64,000 nucleotides of DNA from Deinococcus radiopugnans ATCC 19172 (GTDB lineage Bacteria; Deinococcota; Deinococci; Deinococcales; Deinococcaceae). Location: contig NZ_VDMO01000019.1 in NCBI RefSeq assembly GCF_006335125.1, positions 1 through 64,000 of the forward strand, given 5' to 3'. Every line of letters begins with the position of its first letter. Within the stretch, counting starts at the first letter, position 1. The notes under the pieces were generated by a model, which had not been told where the DNA came from, did no database searches, and was given only the letters and a program-made list of their open reading frames with translations. The position numbers and the translations under genes are program-made. Of this stretch, positions 23,859 to 32,100 are shown piece by piece.

Positions 23859-24278
23859 TTACTTTCGCTTGGTCTTGGAGCGGGTCTGACCCAGGGCCTG
23901 GCCCTTTTCATAGCTGGCCTGCATCTTCTTGCGTGTTTCGGCGGCCATTTTCTTGAAATCCACCAGTCCAGCCTCAATGGCCTCGACCGAAGGCTTGATG
24001 GTGCCGCCCTTGCGCGCGGCGGCCAGTTCGCGGTTGACCTCGTCGAACCATTTCTCAAATTTGGGCGTCACTTCAAAGAGCATTTCCTTGGTATCGCGCT
24101 GATACGTGCCCTCGCTGCCCCGACGGGTGAATTGTTTGGGCATGGTGAAGCGTTCGGGCATGTATGCGGCCTCGAATTTACCATCACGTACCGCGTCGCG
24201 GAACATCTTGACGAAAGTATCACTGCGTTGGGGATTACTGAGTTCGTGGACCTGCTCACTGAGTTTTTTATAAGCCAT
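23859..24278 (-). CDS. basic protein of unknown function
   Basis: A 139-aa protein with Lys/Arg-rich ends (MAYKKLSEQ at the start, RSKTKRK at the end) and charged helices (VTPKFEKWFDEVNRELAAARK, then FKKMAAETRKKMQASYEKGQ). It may bind nucleic acid, but no domain is recognised. A strong ribosome binding site (GGAGG, 7 nt before ATG) distinguishes it from its leaderless neighbours, and its GC content is visibly lower. Function unknown; foreign origin or high expression are both possible. Confidence 0.7.
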   Translation of the reverse strand: MAYKKLSEQVHELSNPQRSDTFVKMFRDAVRDGKFEAAYMPERFTMPKQFTRRGSEGTYQRDTKEMLFEVTPKFEKWFDEVNRELAAARKGGTIKPSVEAIEAGLVDFKKMAAETRKKMQASYEKGQALGQTRSKTKRK

Positions 24279-24575
24279 GTTGGTGCCTCCAGTTCAGGAG
24301 TATGAATGACGCGGCCGAGCTTTGTAAAGCCCCTGGCATTTTCGTGGGCAACCCACCCGCTTCTTAAAACACGACGCCTGAATTTGCCCTTGACTTTATT
24401 GCACTTCCTGCTTATAGGAAGACGCCACTGTGGTACAGGCTGTGTCTGGCAACTTAAGTGCCGCTGCGTCCACCAAAAGGTGCAGGCTGGGAAATTGGGC
24501 GCCAATGGCCGGCCATCGTTGCGGTTTGCCTGGAGCCCTGCCCCCCGTAGCCACTGACCCGTCGGCTCCAGCGGC
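24279..24575. other. 300-bp intergenic region with an orphan promoter
   Basis: It holds the 5' region of the gene ending at 23859 on the minus strand, the promoter at 24390-24418, and a perfect 12-bp palindrome ATGGCCGGCCAT at 24505-24516. No frame in it looks like a real protein. Confidence 0.5.
24390..24418 (+). promoter_or_regulatory. sigma70-like promoter with no obvious gene
   Basis: TTGACT (24390-24395), exactly 17 nt, then TATAGG (24413-24418). This is the best -35/-10 match in the window. Transcription would start near 24425 and run rightward through about 160 bp with no recognisable ORF before the small membrane-protein region. It could make a small RNA or a long leader. Confidence 0.6.
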
Positions 24576-24581
24576 TATGCT
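24576..24581 (+). promoter_or_regulatory. leaderless -10 box, small membrane protein
   Basis: TATGCT, 7 nt before the ATG at 24589. Confidence 0.5.
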
Positions 24582-24588
24582 CAGCCGA

Positions 24589-24836
24589 ATGGACGATCTG
24601 CCGGGGGGCTGGGCCTGCTGTGTCTGCTGGTGGCGGGTGCGGGCTGGGGCGTTCAGCTGTCGCGGCACGGCGTGACCTGGGCGGCGCTGGCCGTGACCCT
24701 GCTGGGCGGCGTGACTGGGCTGGTGCTGACCACCGGCGCCTTTCTGCGCGGCCACGACCTGCCGCTGGTGCTGGGGTTGACCGGAGCCCTGGGGGCAGCC
24801 ACCCTGATGGTCCTGAGCAAACGGGACGGCCCGTGA
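24589..24836 (+). pseudogene. small two-TM membrane protein, apparent frameshift
   Basis: The ATG at 24589 opens MDDLPGG, then the frame that continues as a membrane protein (LGLLCLLVAGAGWGVQL, LAVTLLGGVTGLVLTTGAF, GLTGALGAATLMVL, ending SKRDGP) is offset by one base at a run of six G (24603-24608). Seven G would restore one frame of about 83 aa with hydrophobic segments. In the wrong frame the ATG gives a short nonsense peptide. It may be a sequencing error, a real loss, or a slippage switch. Without the fix, translation could only begin inside the membrane-protein frame (GTG 24630). Function unknown. Confidence 0.55.
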
Positions 24837-24888
24837 ATGGGGAGCGCGCAATTTGACCTGTGCCTCTGTCCCGTGCTCGCCCGTCTGG

Positions 24889-24894
24889 TAAAAC
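24889..24894 (+). promoter_or_regulatory. leaderless -10-like box, def
   Basis: TAAAAC (one mismatch to TANNNT), 6 nt before the ATG at 24901. Confidence 0.4.
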
Positions 24895-24900
24895 AGCAGC

Positions 24901-25584
24901 ATGACCGGGCAAACGACTCCCACCTGGACCCCTGCCGAGCCGCCGCGCGTGTACCCGCTGCGGCTGTACGGCGATCCGATCCTGCGCCGCAAGGCCAAGC
25001 CGCTGAACCTGACCGACACGCTGAACGTGCCGGGCGTGGGGCCGCAGAGCGTGCGCCAGGTGGCCGACGCCATGCTGGAAACCATGTTCGAGGCGCGCGG
25101 GGTGGGTCTGGCCGCCCCCCAGGTGGGCCTGCCGGTGCGGATGTTCGTGGCCGTGGAGTACGAGGACGACGAGGAGGAAAACGAGGGTCAGGAGTCGCCG
25201 CTGCGCTCGCGGGTGCTGCGCGACTTCGTGATGATCAATCCGGTGGTCAGCGTGCTGAACAAGAAAAAGGACCGGTCCTACCAGGAGGGCTGCCTGAGCA
25301 TTCCCGGCATCTACGAGGAAGGGGTGCCGCGCGCCCGCGCCGTGTCCGTCAAATACACTGACCTGGACGGTCAGCAGCGGGTGCTGGAGGCCGAGGACTA
25401 CCTGGCCCGCGTGTTCCAGCACGAACTCGACCATCTGGACGGCGTGCTGTTTCTGGACCGTCTGCCGCCCGAGGTGACCGAGGACTACCGCAAGGAGTTG
25501 CTGGCCTTGCAGCAGAAATCCAAGACGCTGATGGGCGATCTGGCCCGCGCCGACCGCCTGCGCCGTGAGCGTGGCGGTGAGTGA
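24901..25584 (+). CDS. def: peptide deformylase
   Basis: A 227-aa metalloenzyme that removes the formyl group from nascent proteins. The three family motifs are present: GVGLAAPQVG, EGCLSIPG with the metal Cys, and QHELDHLDG with two metal His and the catalytic Glu. An acidic insert (YEDDEEENEGQES, about residues 81-95) lies between motifs 1 and 2. Followed by fmt with overlapping ends, the classical def-fmt pair: fmt adds the formyl group that def removes. Confidence 0.97.
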   Translation: MTGQTTPTWTPAEPPRVYPLRLYGDPILRRKAKPLNLTDTLNVPGVGPQSVRQVADAMLETMFEARGVGLAAPQVGLPVRMFVAVEYEDDEEENEGQESPLRSRVLRDFVMINPVVSVLNKKKDRSYQEGCLSIPGIYEEGVPRARAVSVKYTDLDGQQRVLEAEDYLARVFQHELDHLDGVLFLDRLPPEVTEDYRKELLALQQKSKTLMGDLARADRLRRERGGE

Positions 25585-26554
25585 CGCCTCTTCCCACGAC
25601 GCGCCCCGTCTGAAGGTGGCCTTCTTCGGTTCCCCGGCCTTCGCGCTGCCGGTGCTGGAGGCCATTCGCGCGCAGTTTGAAATCGTGCTGGTGGTGGCCC
25701 AGCCGGACAAGCCGGTGGGGCGCGGGCTGAAGCTCACGCCGCCGCCCGTCGCGGCGCGGGCCGCCGAGCTGGGCCTGCCGCTGGCCCAGCCCGTCAAGCT
25801 CCGCCGCAATGCCGACTTTGAGGCTGTGCTGCGAGATTCGGGCGCAGATGTGGCCGTGACCTGCGCCTACGGCAAGATTCTGCCGGCCTCGGTTCTGGAG
25901 ATTCCCAGGTACGGTTTCCTGAACACCCACACCAGCCTGCTGCCCAAGTACCGGGGTGCGGCGCCGATCCAGTGGGCGCTGATCAACGGCGAGCGTGTGA
26001 CTGGAACCACCATCATGCAGACCGATCCCGGCATGGACACCGGGCCGGTGCTGTTGCAGGAGCCGTTGCCGATTGCGCCGCAGTGGACCAGCCTGGACCT
26101 CTCGGACGCGCTGGCGGGGCAGGCGGCGCGGTTGATCGTGACGGCGCTGGAGCGGCTGGGGCGGGGAGACCTGCCTCCCACACCCCAGGACGACGCGGCG
26201 GCCACACACGCGCCGATGCTGGTCAAGGAGGACGGCTTCGTGCGCTGGACCGATTCGGCGCAGGCGGTGGTCAACCGCCACCGGGGCGTGGCCGCCTGGC
26301 CGCAGACCACTGCTTTCCTGGGGGGCGCACGCCTCAAACTGGGCGGCCTGGCTGTGGAGGAAGGCGAGGGGCCGCCCGGCGAGGTTCTGGCGGTGGACGC
26401 GGCTGGGCTGCTTGTCGCCTGCGCTGGAGGTGCGGTGCGGGTGCAGACCGTTCAGCCTGAGACCCGCCGCGCCCAGCCCGCGCAGGTCTGGGCCGCTGCG
26501 GCCGGTGTCGGGGCCGGCACCCGCTTGGACGTGTGGGGGCCGGAGCAGCTTTAA
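25565..26554 (+). CDS. fmt: methionyl-tRNA formyltransferase
   Basis: A 329-aa enzyme that formylates initiator Met-tRNA with 10-formyl-[16 protein letters not shown] opens the catalytic domain, [20 protein letters not shown] holds the N-x-H catalytic pair, GMDTGPVL is conserved. The start is ambiguous among three in-frame GTG codons (25565, 25571, 25577), all overlapping the end of def; the longest is given. Coupled expression with def is likely. Confidence 0.96.
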   Translation: MSVAVSDASSHDAPRLKVAFFGSPAFALPVLEAIRAQFEIVLVVAQPDKPVGRGLKLTPPPVAARAAELGLPLAQPVKLRRNADFEAVLRDSGADVAVTCAYGKILPASVLEIPRYGFLNTHTSLLPKYRGAAPIQWALINGERVTGTTIMQTDPGMDTGPVLLQEPLPIAPQWTSLDLSDALAGQAARLIVTALERLGRGDLPPTPQDDAAATHAPMLVKEDGFVRWTDSAQAVVNRHRGVAAWPQTTAFLGGARLKLGGLAVEEGEGPPGEVLAVDAAGLLVACAGGAVRVQTVQPETRRAQPAQVWAAAAGVGAGTRLDVWGPEQL

Positions 26555-26628
26555 GCGGCGGGGCATGGACGCCACATAAAGAAAAACGGTTCTTGCCCGT
26601 CTCCGGCCCAGCGCGGCATCATGCCGGG

Positions 26629-27453
26629 ATGACTGCAACAGAGAACAGGACCGTGCCGCCCTTTGGTCTGGGAACCTTCCGCCTGAAAGACCAGGTGGTC
26701 CGGGATTCCGTGCGTGACGCGCTGGACCTGGGCTACCGCGCCATCGATACCGCGCAGGGCTACGGCAACGAGGCCGAGATTGGGGAGACCATCGCGCAGA
26801 GCGGCGTGAAGCGTGGGGACCTGTTCATCACCACCAAGATCAAGCCCGATAACTACGGCGAGGGCAAACTGGTGCCCAGCCTGCGCGAGAGCCTGGACAA
26901 GCTGCAGACCGACGCCGTCGACCTGACGCTGATCCACTGGCCCGCCCCGAACGGCCCGGTGAGCGCCGAGGAATACCTGGGGGCGCTGGCCGACGCCCAC
27001 TCGCAGGGGCTGACCCGTCAGATCGGGGTGTCCAACTTCACCATCGCCCTGCTGAAACAGGCCCGTGAATTGCTGGGCGACGTGCCCATCGCCACCAATC
27101 AGGTGGAGATTCACCCCTACCTGCAGAACCGCAAGCTGGCCGACTTCGCGCGCCAGGAAGGCATTCACCTCACTTCCTATATGACGCTCGCAGTGGGCAA
27201 GGTCATGGAGGACGAGGTGCTGAAGGACATTGCCGGGGCGCACGGTGCCACGCCCGCGCAGGTGGCATTGGCCTGGGCGATGGGGCAGGGGTACTCGGTG
27301 ATTCCATCCTCCACCAAGCGCGAACATCTGGCCAGCAACATGAAGGCGTTGGACCTCAAATTGACCGACGAGGATATGGAGCGCATCGCTGAACTGGACG
27401 GTCAGGGCGAACGCCTCGCCAACCCGGCCAGCGTGGCCCCCGACTGGGACTGA
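26629..27453 (+). CDS. aldo/keto reductase
   Basis: A 274-aa NADPH-dependent reductase of the 2,5-diketo-gluconate reductase/AKR5 group. The tetrad is visible: Asp and Tyr in [12 protein letters not shown], Lys in ITTKIK, and His in LIHWP. GVSNF and [16 protein letters not shown] are typical. Start ATG 26629. A CATCAT sequence 6 nt upstream is a weak match to the leaderless -10. Substrate not readable. Confidence 0.92.
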   Translation: MTATENRTVPPFGLGTFRLKDQVVRDSVRDALDLGYRAIDTAQGYGNEAEIGETIAQSGVKRGDLFITTKIKPDNYGEGKLVPSLRESLDKLQTDAVDLTLIHWPAPNGPVSAEEYLGALADAHSQGLTRQIGVSNFTIALLKQARELLGDVPIATNQVEIHPYLQNRKLADFARQEGIHLTSYMTLAVGKVMEDEVLKDIAGAHGATPAQVALAWAMGQGYSVIPSSTKREHLASNMKALDLKLTDEDMERIAELDGQGERLANPASVAPDWD

Positions 27454-27495
27454 GCATTCGAGGAGGAGAAGACCACGCCCGTTGATCTTGCGTTC

Positions 27496-28338
27496 TTGAT
27501 CCAGAAGTTCCGGCCAGGGGCGCAGCTTCTCCGCTCCTGGCCTCTATCTGGCGGCGTTTCGGCGCGGGTAACGGGGCTGGAGATTCGCAGGGCTGATGGA
27601 CCCTTAGAGCGGCTGGTGGTGCGTGAGTACGGGCTGCGCGACCTGGCGGCCCATGCTGATCGCGCCCGCCAGGAGTTCAAGTTGCTGGAGGCACTTCACG
27701 CGGCAGGTCTGCCTGTGCCTCAGCCGCATCATTTCGAGGCGGGGGTGCTGGTCACCGGGTTCAGGGACGGCCAGCCCGAATTTTCGCCCGCCCACCAGGA
27801 CGAGTATGTGCGCCAGATGGCCGCTTTCCTTGTTCGTCTGCACGCCCTGCCTTCCGCCCATTTCCCGTCGTTACGTCCGCTCGCGTGGCCCGGCCCACCT
27901 TCCCAAAAGCCTGACGAGTCGCTGTCCGAGAGCCGCATCCGCGACGCCCTGGAACGTTTCGAACCACCTCTAGGTCCCCTGCCTGTGGTCCTGCACGGCG
28001 ATGTCTGGCCTGGAAATCTCCTGTGGTCCGGGGGCAGCTTGAATGCGGTGATCGACTGGGAGGACGCGGCGCTGGGCGATCCGCTGGCCGATGTTGGCAA
28101 CGCCCGCCTGGAACTGCTGTTTTTCCTGGGACCGGAGGCCATGCACGCTTTCACGAACCGATACGCTGTCCTGAGCGGCGCGGACATGGCGACTCTTCCG
28201 TACTGGGATCTGCGCGCCGCGCTACGCCCCTGCGGGCGACTGGGTGGCTGGGGATTGGAACAGGGGGTGGAGCGGCAGATACGCCAGCGGCACCTGGAGT
28301 TCGTAGGCCACGCACTGACCCAGCTTCATTTGCCCTGA
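27496..28338 (+). CDS. APH/choline-kinase-like phosphotransferase
   Basis: A 280-aa protein with the aminoglycoside-phosphotransferase fold: VLHGDVWPGNLLW (HGDxxxxN, catalytic Asp and Asn) and AVIDWEDAALGDPLADVG (metal Asp). Substrate unknown; such kinases often act on small cellular metabolites. The start is odd. The only standard in-frame start is TTG 27496, about 30 nt after a strong GAGGAGGAG ribosome binding site (27460-27468). Residues upstream (EKTTPVDLAF) are open in frame, and the expected start position would be an ACG or GTT. A non-canonical start is possible. Confidence 0.8.
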   Translation: MIQKFRPGAQLLRSWPLSGGVSARVTGLEIRRADGPLERLVVREYGLRDLAAHADRARQEFKLLEALHAAGLPVPQPHHFEAGVLVTGFRDGQPEFSPAHQDEYVRQMAAFLVRLHALPSAHFPSLRPLAWPGPPSQKPDESLSESRIRDALERFEPPLGPLPVVLHGDVWPGNLLWSGGSLNAVIDWEDAALGDPLADVGNARLELLFFLGPEAMHAFTNRYAVLSGADMATLPYWDLRAALRPCGRLGGWGLEQGVERQIRQRHLEFVGHALTQLHLP

Positions 28339-28341
28339 ACA

Positions 28342-28366
28342 GAAAAAACCTCCCGCATGGGGAGGC
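28342..28366 (-). terminator. intrinsic terminator of LEA-like gene
   Basis: Minus strand: CCTCCC/GGGAGG stem (28349-28354 with 28360-28365) followed by six T, 20 nt beyond the stop at 28386. The plus-strand side is also T-rich (CTCTTCT), so it may serve the APH-like gene as well. Confidence 0.7.
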
Positions 28367-28385
28367 TCTTCTCGCAAGATCCGGT

Positions 28386-29327
28386 TCAGAGATTGCGCTT
28401 GGTGTCGTTGGCGGCGCCTTTCACGTCGTTGGTGGTCTTTTGCGCGTTGTCTTTGGCGTCCTGGGCCGTGTTCTGCATGTTGGTCTTGACCCCCTGCGCC
28501 GCGTTGCGGGCGTTGCTGCTCAGGTCACTGCCCTGGTGGTGGGTGGCGTCCTCGGCGGCCTTGGCGGCCTGCTTCTCGGCCTGGGCGCGGGCTTCGGCAA
28601 TAAAGTCGCGGGTACCGCTCTGGGCCTCGGCCGCCTTGTTCTGTGTGGTGGCCCCAGCATTCTGCGCCGTGGTTTTGGCCTGATCTGCGGCGTCGGACGC
28701 CTTGTCCTTGACCTGGGCGGCGGTCGCCTGGGCCTTGTCCTTCGCATCGGCGGCCACATCCTGCGCCTTGCCTTTCAGTTGTTCGGCTTTGTCCTGCGCC
28801 TGAGCGGCCACGTCCTGCGCTTTGTCCTTTGCCCCGTCCACAGCGTCCGTGGCCTTGGCTTTCAGCTGCTCGGCCCGGTCCTGCGCCTGGGCCGCGGCGT
28901 CCTGACCTTCCTTCCTGACTTCCTTGCCCACGTCCTGGCCGCTGGCCTGGGCGGTCTTGCCCACGTCGCCTGCGGCGTCTCTGGCCTGACCGGCCGCCTG
29001 TCCCACCGCGTCCTTCACGTCGCCGGCAACTTCTTTGGCCTTGTCCAGGGCCGCCCCTGCCCCGCCCGATGCGGCGGCGTCCTTGACCTCGCCCGCCTTG
29101 TCGGCAATCACGTTGCCGGCCTGGGCGGCGGCGTCCCTGGTCTTTTCCCAACCCTTGGTCACGCTGCTGCCCACGTCCTGGGCGGCGTCTTTCAGGCCCA
29201 GTTCGGCCAGCTTGGCGTCCAGCGCCTTGCGGTTCTGCTCGCGGCTGAAGTAGTACGCGCCCGCACCGATCAGCGCTCCCAGGGCCAGCAGACGTTTAAT
29301 GGGAAAATGAGGTTTGCGGTTAGACAT
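28386..29327 (-). CDS. LEA group 3-like, membrane-anchored coiled protein
   Basis: A 313-aa protein. An N-terminal hydrophobic segment (LLALGALIGAGAYYF, about 14-28) is followed by about 270 residues of almost only Ala, Lys, Asp, Gln, Glu and Gly in repeating 11-residue units (such as KDKAQDVAAQA, KDKAEQLKGKA). That is the pattern of group 3 LEA proteins, which fold into amphipathic helices on drying. D. radiodurans has LEA-like proteins linked to desiccation tolerance, so a role in dehydration is plausible. Leaderless promoter (TAAGCT, 7 nt). Low complexity makes orthology by eye unreliable. Confidence 0.8.
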   Translation of the reverse strand: MSNRKPHFPIKRLLALGALIGAGAYYFSREQNRKALDAKLAELGLKDAAQDVGSSVTKGWEKTRDAAAQAGNVIADKAGEVKDAAASGGAGAALDKAKEVAGDVKDAVGQAAGQARDAAGDVGKTAQASGQDVGKEVRKEGQDAAAQAQDRAEQLKAKATDAVDGAKDKAQDVAAQAQDKAEQLKGKAQDVAADAKDKAQATAAQVKDKASDAADQAKTTAQNAGATTQNKAAEAQSGTRDFIAEARAQAEKQAAKAAEDATHHQGSDLSSNARNAAQGVKTNMQNTAQDAKDNAQKTTNDVKGAANDTKRNL

Positions 29328-29334
29328 GAGAAGC

Positions 29335-29340
29335 AGCTTA
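29335..29340 (-). promoter_or_regulatory. leaderless -10 box, LEA-like gene
   Basis: TAAGCT, 7 nt before the ATG at 29327. Confidence 0.6.
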
Positions 29341-29384
29341 CGCGCCCCTCATCTGTGTGGGATGAGCCACGCTTCAGAACGGGT

Positions 29385-29774
29385 TTACCCGGCTGCGGCC
29401 CCGTTCATCAGACCCAGGCGGCGGGCCAGCGCCTCGGTGAACAGCCAGTCTTCCGGCTCGTCCAGACCGGTGACGCGCACCAGCACACAGCCACGCCCCT
29501 GGTAGAAGGCGACGATCTTCGCCCACGCCTCTTCCTCGTCGGCCGCACTTTCGTCGAGGTCTTCGAGCGTGCCCCACACGTCGCCGTCCACGTCGTTGCT
29601 GCGCAGCGCCTCGGCGTGGCCGCTGAGCACGTAGGGGTCCACGGCCTCGTCGCGCTTCACGGCGCTGTCGGGGATGCGAAGTTCCAGGCGGTCGTCGCGC
29701 TCGTACAGGCGGTCCTGAAAGGCCTGCCATGCCTCAGGAGTCAGCGTGATGGTCTGTCGGGGTTCGGAGGTCAC
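29385..29774 (-). CDS. small acidic protein, unknown
   Basis: A 129-aa acidic protein (ESAADEEEAW, VDGDVWGTLEDLDE) with no signal peptide. Start GTG 29774, 5 nt after TAGACT. It precedes the LEA-like gene in the same orientation but has its own -10 box. No domain recognised. Confidence 0.65.
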   Translation of the reverse strand: MTSEPRQTITLTPEAWQAFQDRLYERDDRLELRIPDSAVKRDEAVDPYVLSGHAEALRSNDVDGDVWGTLEDLDESAADEEEAWAKIVAFYQGRGCVLVRVTGLDEPEDWLFTEALARRLGLMNGAAAG

Positions 29775-29779
29775 AGCCG

Positions 29780-29785
29780 AGTCTA
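29780..29785 (-). promoter_or_regulatory. leaderless -10 box, 129-aa gene
   Basis: TAGACT, 5 nt before the GTG at 29774. Confidence 0.5.
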
Positions 29786-29845
29786 ACCGGGCCGGCCCGT
29801 AGTGATGAACTGCCGGGTCGGGGAACCCTGCGCGCGTCTGGACCG

Positions 29846-29851
29846 TAGACT
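29846..29851 (+). promoter_or_regulatory. leaderless -10 box, DUF1517-like gene
   Basis: TAGACT, 6 nt before the ATG at 29858. Confidence 0.6.
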
Positions 29852-29857
29852 GCGGGT

Positions 29858-30841
29858 ATGAACGCCTCTAGAGCCTTTGTCCGACGTTTCCGTCCGCGCG
29901 GCCTGCTGATGTGGCTGGCCGCCCTGGTGCTGGCCCTGGGCGCGCTGGGGCTGTCTGGAGACGTGCTGGCCCAGTCCGGCGGCGGCTTTGGCGGCAGCAG
30001 TTCAGGCGGGGGCGGCGGTGGGGGCGGGAGCTTTGGGGGCAGCGGCGGCGGGTTCTCGAGTGGCGGGGGCGGCTATTCCGGCGGCGGCTACTCCGGTCCG
30101 ATCATCATCAATGGGGGCGGCGGGTACGGCTACGGCGGCGGGGGCGGCGGCTCTGGCCTGATCGGGATTATCGTCGTCGGCGTGCTGGTTTTCATGGTGG
30201 TGGGCTACATGCGCAGCAGCCTGAGTGCGGGCAGCGGGCGCGGCCTGGGCGCGCTGGGCTCGCTGAGCGGCACGGCCCAGGCGGTCAGCGTGCAACTGCT
30301 GCTGGCCGAGGGCGACGAGGTCAAGAAGGCGCTGCAACGGGTGGCGCAAAACGGGGACCCCGACACCAACGAGGGGCTGGCCCGCATGTTGCAGGAGGCC
30401 GCGCTGGTGGCGCTGCGTCACCCGGAGCGCTGGGTCTACGGCAACGTGGAACGCGCCCAGGGTGCGCCCAACTCCGCCGACAGTCAGGTGGGGGCCTGGG
30501 CCACTGAGGCCCGCGCGGCCTTTACCCAGCAGACCACCAGCAACTACCAGAACAAGGACCCCAAGACCGGCTTCGCCCGGCGCGACGACTACCAGTACAA
30601 GGGCGAGGCGGGCGACATGTACCTGGCCGTGACCATCGCCGTGGCCGCGCACGCGCTGGGCAACCTGCCCCCCGCCGGGGTCACCACTGCCGCCGAGGCG
30701 CGGGCCGCCCTGAGCACCATCAGCAGCGTCAACGCCTCGGACCTGATCCGCGCCGAGGTCGTGTGGAGCCCGGACGTGGAGGGCGAGTTCCTCAGCGAGG
30801 ACGAGGCGATCATGAAGTACCCGAAACTGACGAAGCTGTAA
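29858..30841 (+). CDS. DUF1517-like membrane protein
   Basis: A 327-aa protein with a signal peptide ([24 protein letters not shown]), a Gly/Ser-rich low-complexity stretch of about 60 residues ([17 protein letters not shown]...), a transmembrane segment ([19 protein letters not shown], about 101-119), and a soluble C-terminal domain with [17 protein letters not shown] and a final strand ([20 protein letters not shown]). This order matches DUF1517 proteins of cyanobacteria and plastids, whose function is not settled. Monocistronic, with a terminator right after. Confidence 0.8.
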   Translation: MNASRAFVRRFRPRGLLMWLAALVLALGALGLSGDVLAQSGGGFGGSSSGGGGGGGGSFGGSGGGFSSGGGGYSGGGYSGPIIINGGGGYGYGGGGGGSGLIGIIVVGVLVFMVVGYMRSSLSAGSGRGLGALGSLSGTAQAVSVQLLLAEGDEVKKALQRVAQNGDPDTNEGLARMLQEAALVALRHPERWVYGNVERAQGAPNSADSQVGAWATEARAAFTQQTTSNYQNKDPKTGFARRDDYQYKGEAGDMYLAVTIAVAAHALGNLPPAGVTTAAEARAALSTISSVNASDLIRAEVVWSPDVEGEFLSEDEAIMKYPKLTKL

Positions 30842-30856
30842 GCGTGTTTTGGATTC

Positions 30857-30889
30857 GAGGCCGGGCAGGCATCACGCCCGGCCTCTTTC
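30857..30889 (+). terminator. intrinsic terminator of DUF1517-like gene
   Basis: Plus strand: GAGGCCGGGC (30857-30866) pairs with GCCCGGCCTC (30876-30885), then TTTCC. A 10-bp perfect stem. Confidence 0.75.
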
Positions 30890-30947
30890 CGTGTATTGGC
30901 CCATCCTTTGCTGGCCCTGAACCACACTTGCCGCCGTAGCAGTCGGC

Positions 30948-30953
30948 TATTCT
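30948..30953 (+). promoter_or_regulatory. -10 box, HNH gene
   Basis: TATTCT, 9 nt before the ATG at 30963. Confidence 0.4.
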
Positions 30954-30962
30954 CCGGTTCCG

Positions 30963-31289
<327 letters not shown>

Positions 31290-31305
31290 GGCAGGTCGTG
31301 TGGGC

Positions 31306-32001
31306 CTATTTCTGCATGCTGCTGATGTACGCGGCGACGGCCTTCAGGTCCGCGTCGGTCATGGGGCGCAGCATGATGCGCATGGCGTCGGGGTGGGGAA
31401 CGCCGAAACCGGGCGCGCCCTTGAACTCTTTCAGAATCGCCAGGCCATATTCCGGCGACAGGTTGGTGATGCTGGCCACGCCCAGATAGTCATTGCCGCG
31501 CCCGTTGTCTCCGTGGCAGATGGCGCAGGCGATAATGTTGCGGCCACTGTCGCCCTTATGGAACAGCGCTTCACCCTTGGCCCGCACTTTTTCGTCGCCC
31601 ACCTTCCAGGCCGACCCCGGCTTCAGGCCGCCCGCGTAGGCGGCAATGTCCGCAATGTCCTGGTCCGAGAGGTTGGCGGCCTGCTGCCACATCACCTGGC
31701 TGGGGCGCAGCTTGGCCCGGAAGGCCGCGAGTTGCAGCCGGGTGTAGCTGGGATTCTGTCCGGCCAGCCCTGGAATGGCCTTGTTCGTGCTGGCCAGGTT
31801 GGGGCCGTGACAGCCCTGGCAGCTCTGACTCAGCGCCTTGCCCTTCGCCGGGTCGGGCTTCTTGAACGTCAGGGCCAGCGGATTCTTGGCGGGGACCGCT
31901 GGTTTGGCCGCCGTTCCCGACTGCGCCAGCGCCGAGATGGCCGGCACAAAGAGGGCAAGAGGAACGGCGAGCCACAACGAAAACCGGACGGTGCGTTGCA
32001 T
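31306..32001 (-). CDS. dihaem cytochrome c, exported
   Basis: A 231-aa c4-like cytochrome with a signal peptide (LWLAVPLALFVPAISALAQ) and two haem-binding motifs: CQGCH (residues 61-65) and CAICH (159-163). Each haem domain has a candidate Met ligand, VMW in the first and LRPM in the second. It would carry electrons in or outside the membrane, for instance to a terminal oxidase. The start has an AGGAGG ribosome binding site and a sigma70-like promoter. No partner genes are adjacent. Confidence 0.9.
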   Translation of the reverse strand: MQRTVRFSLWLAVPLALFVPAISALAQSGTAAKPAVPAKNPLALTFKKPDPAKGKALSQSCQGCHGPNLASTNKAIPGLAGQNPSYTRLQLAAFRAKLRPSQVMWQQAANLSDQDIADIAAYAGGLKPGSAWKVGDEKVRAKGEALFHKGDSGRNIIACAICHGDNGRGNDYLGVASITNLSPEYGLAILKEFKGAPGFGVPHPDAMRIMLRPMTDADLKAVAAYISSMQK

Positions 32002-32039
32002 AGAGCCTCCTGGGGAGAAAGAGCTGTTCGCTGGCCTGA

Positions 32040-32069
32040 ATTGTAATCATTTTCGCATCTGGACTGCAA
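32040..32069 (-). promoter_or_regulatory. sigma70-like promoter of dihaem cytochrome
   Basis: Minus strand: -35 TTGCAG (32064-32069), 18-nt spacer, -10 TACAAT (32040-32045). Upstream of an AGGAGG-led gene, so a leadered transcript. Confidence 0.6.
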
Positions 32070-32100
32070 ATGACACCGACCTGGAGTTCGGACAGCGGCC

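Noticed and set aside
24430..24675. 81-aa frame in the orphan-promoter region
   Set aside because: Cys/Trp-rich out-of-frame product that only overlaps the first residues of the frameshifted membrane protein; start far from any signal.
28023..29786. 587-aa plus-strand frame across the LEA-like gene
   Set aside because: Antisense of two real genes with leaderless promoters and a terminator; composition is an artefact of the Ala/Lys repeats.
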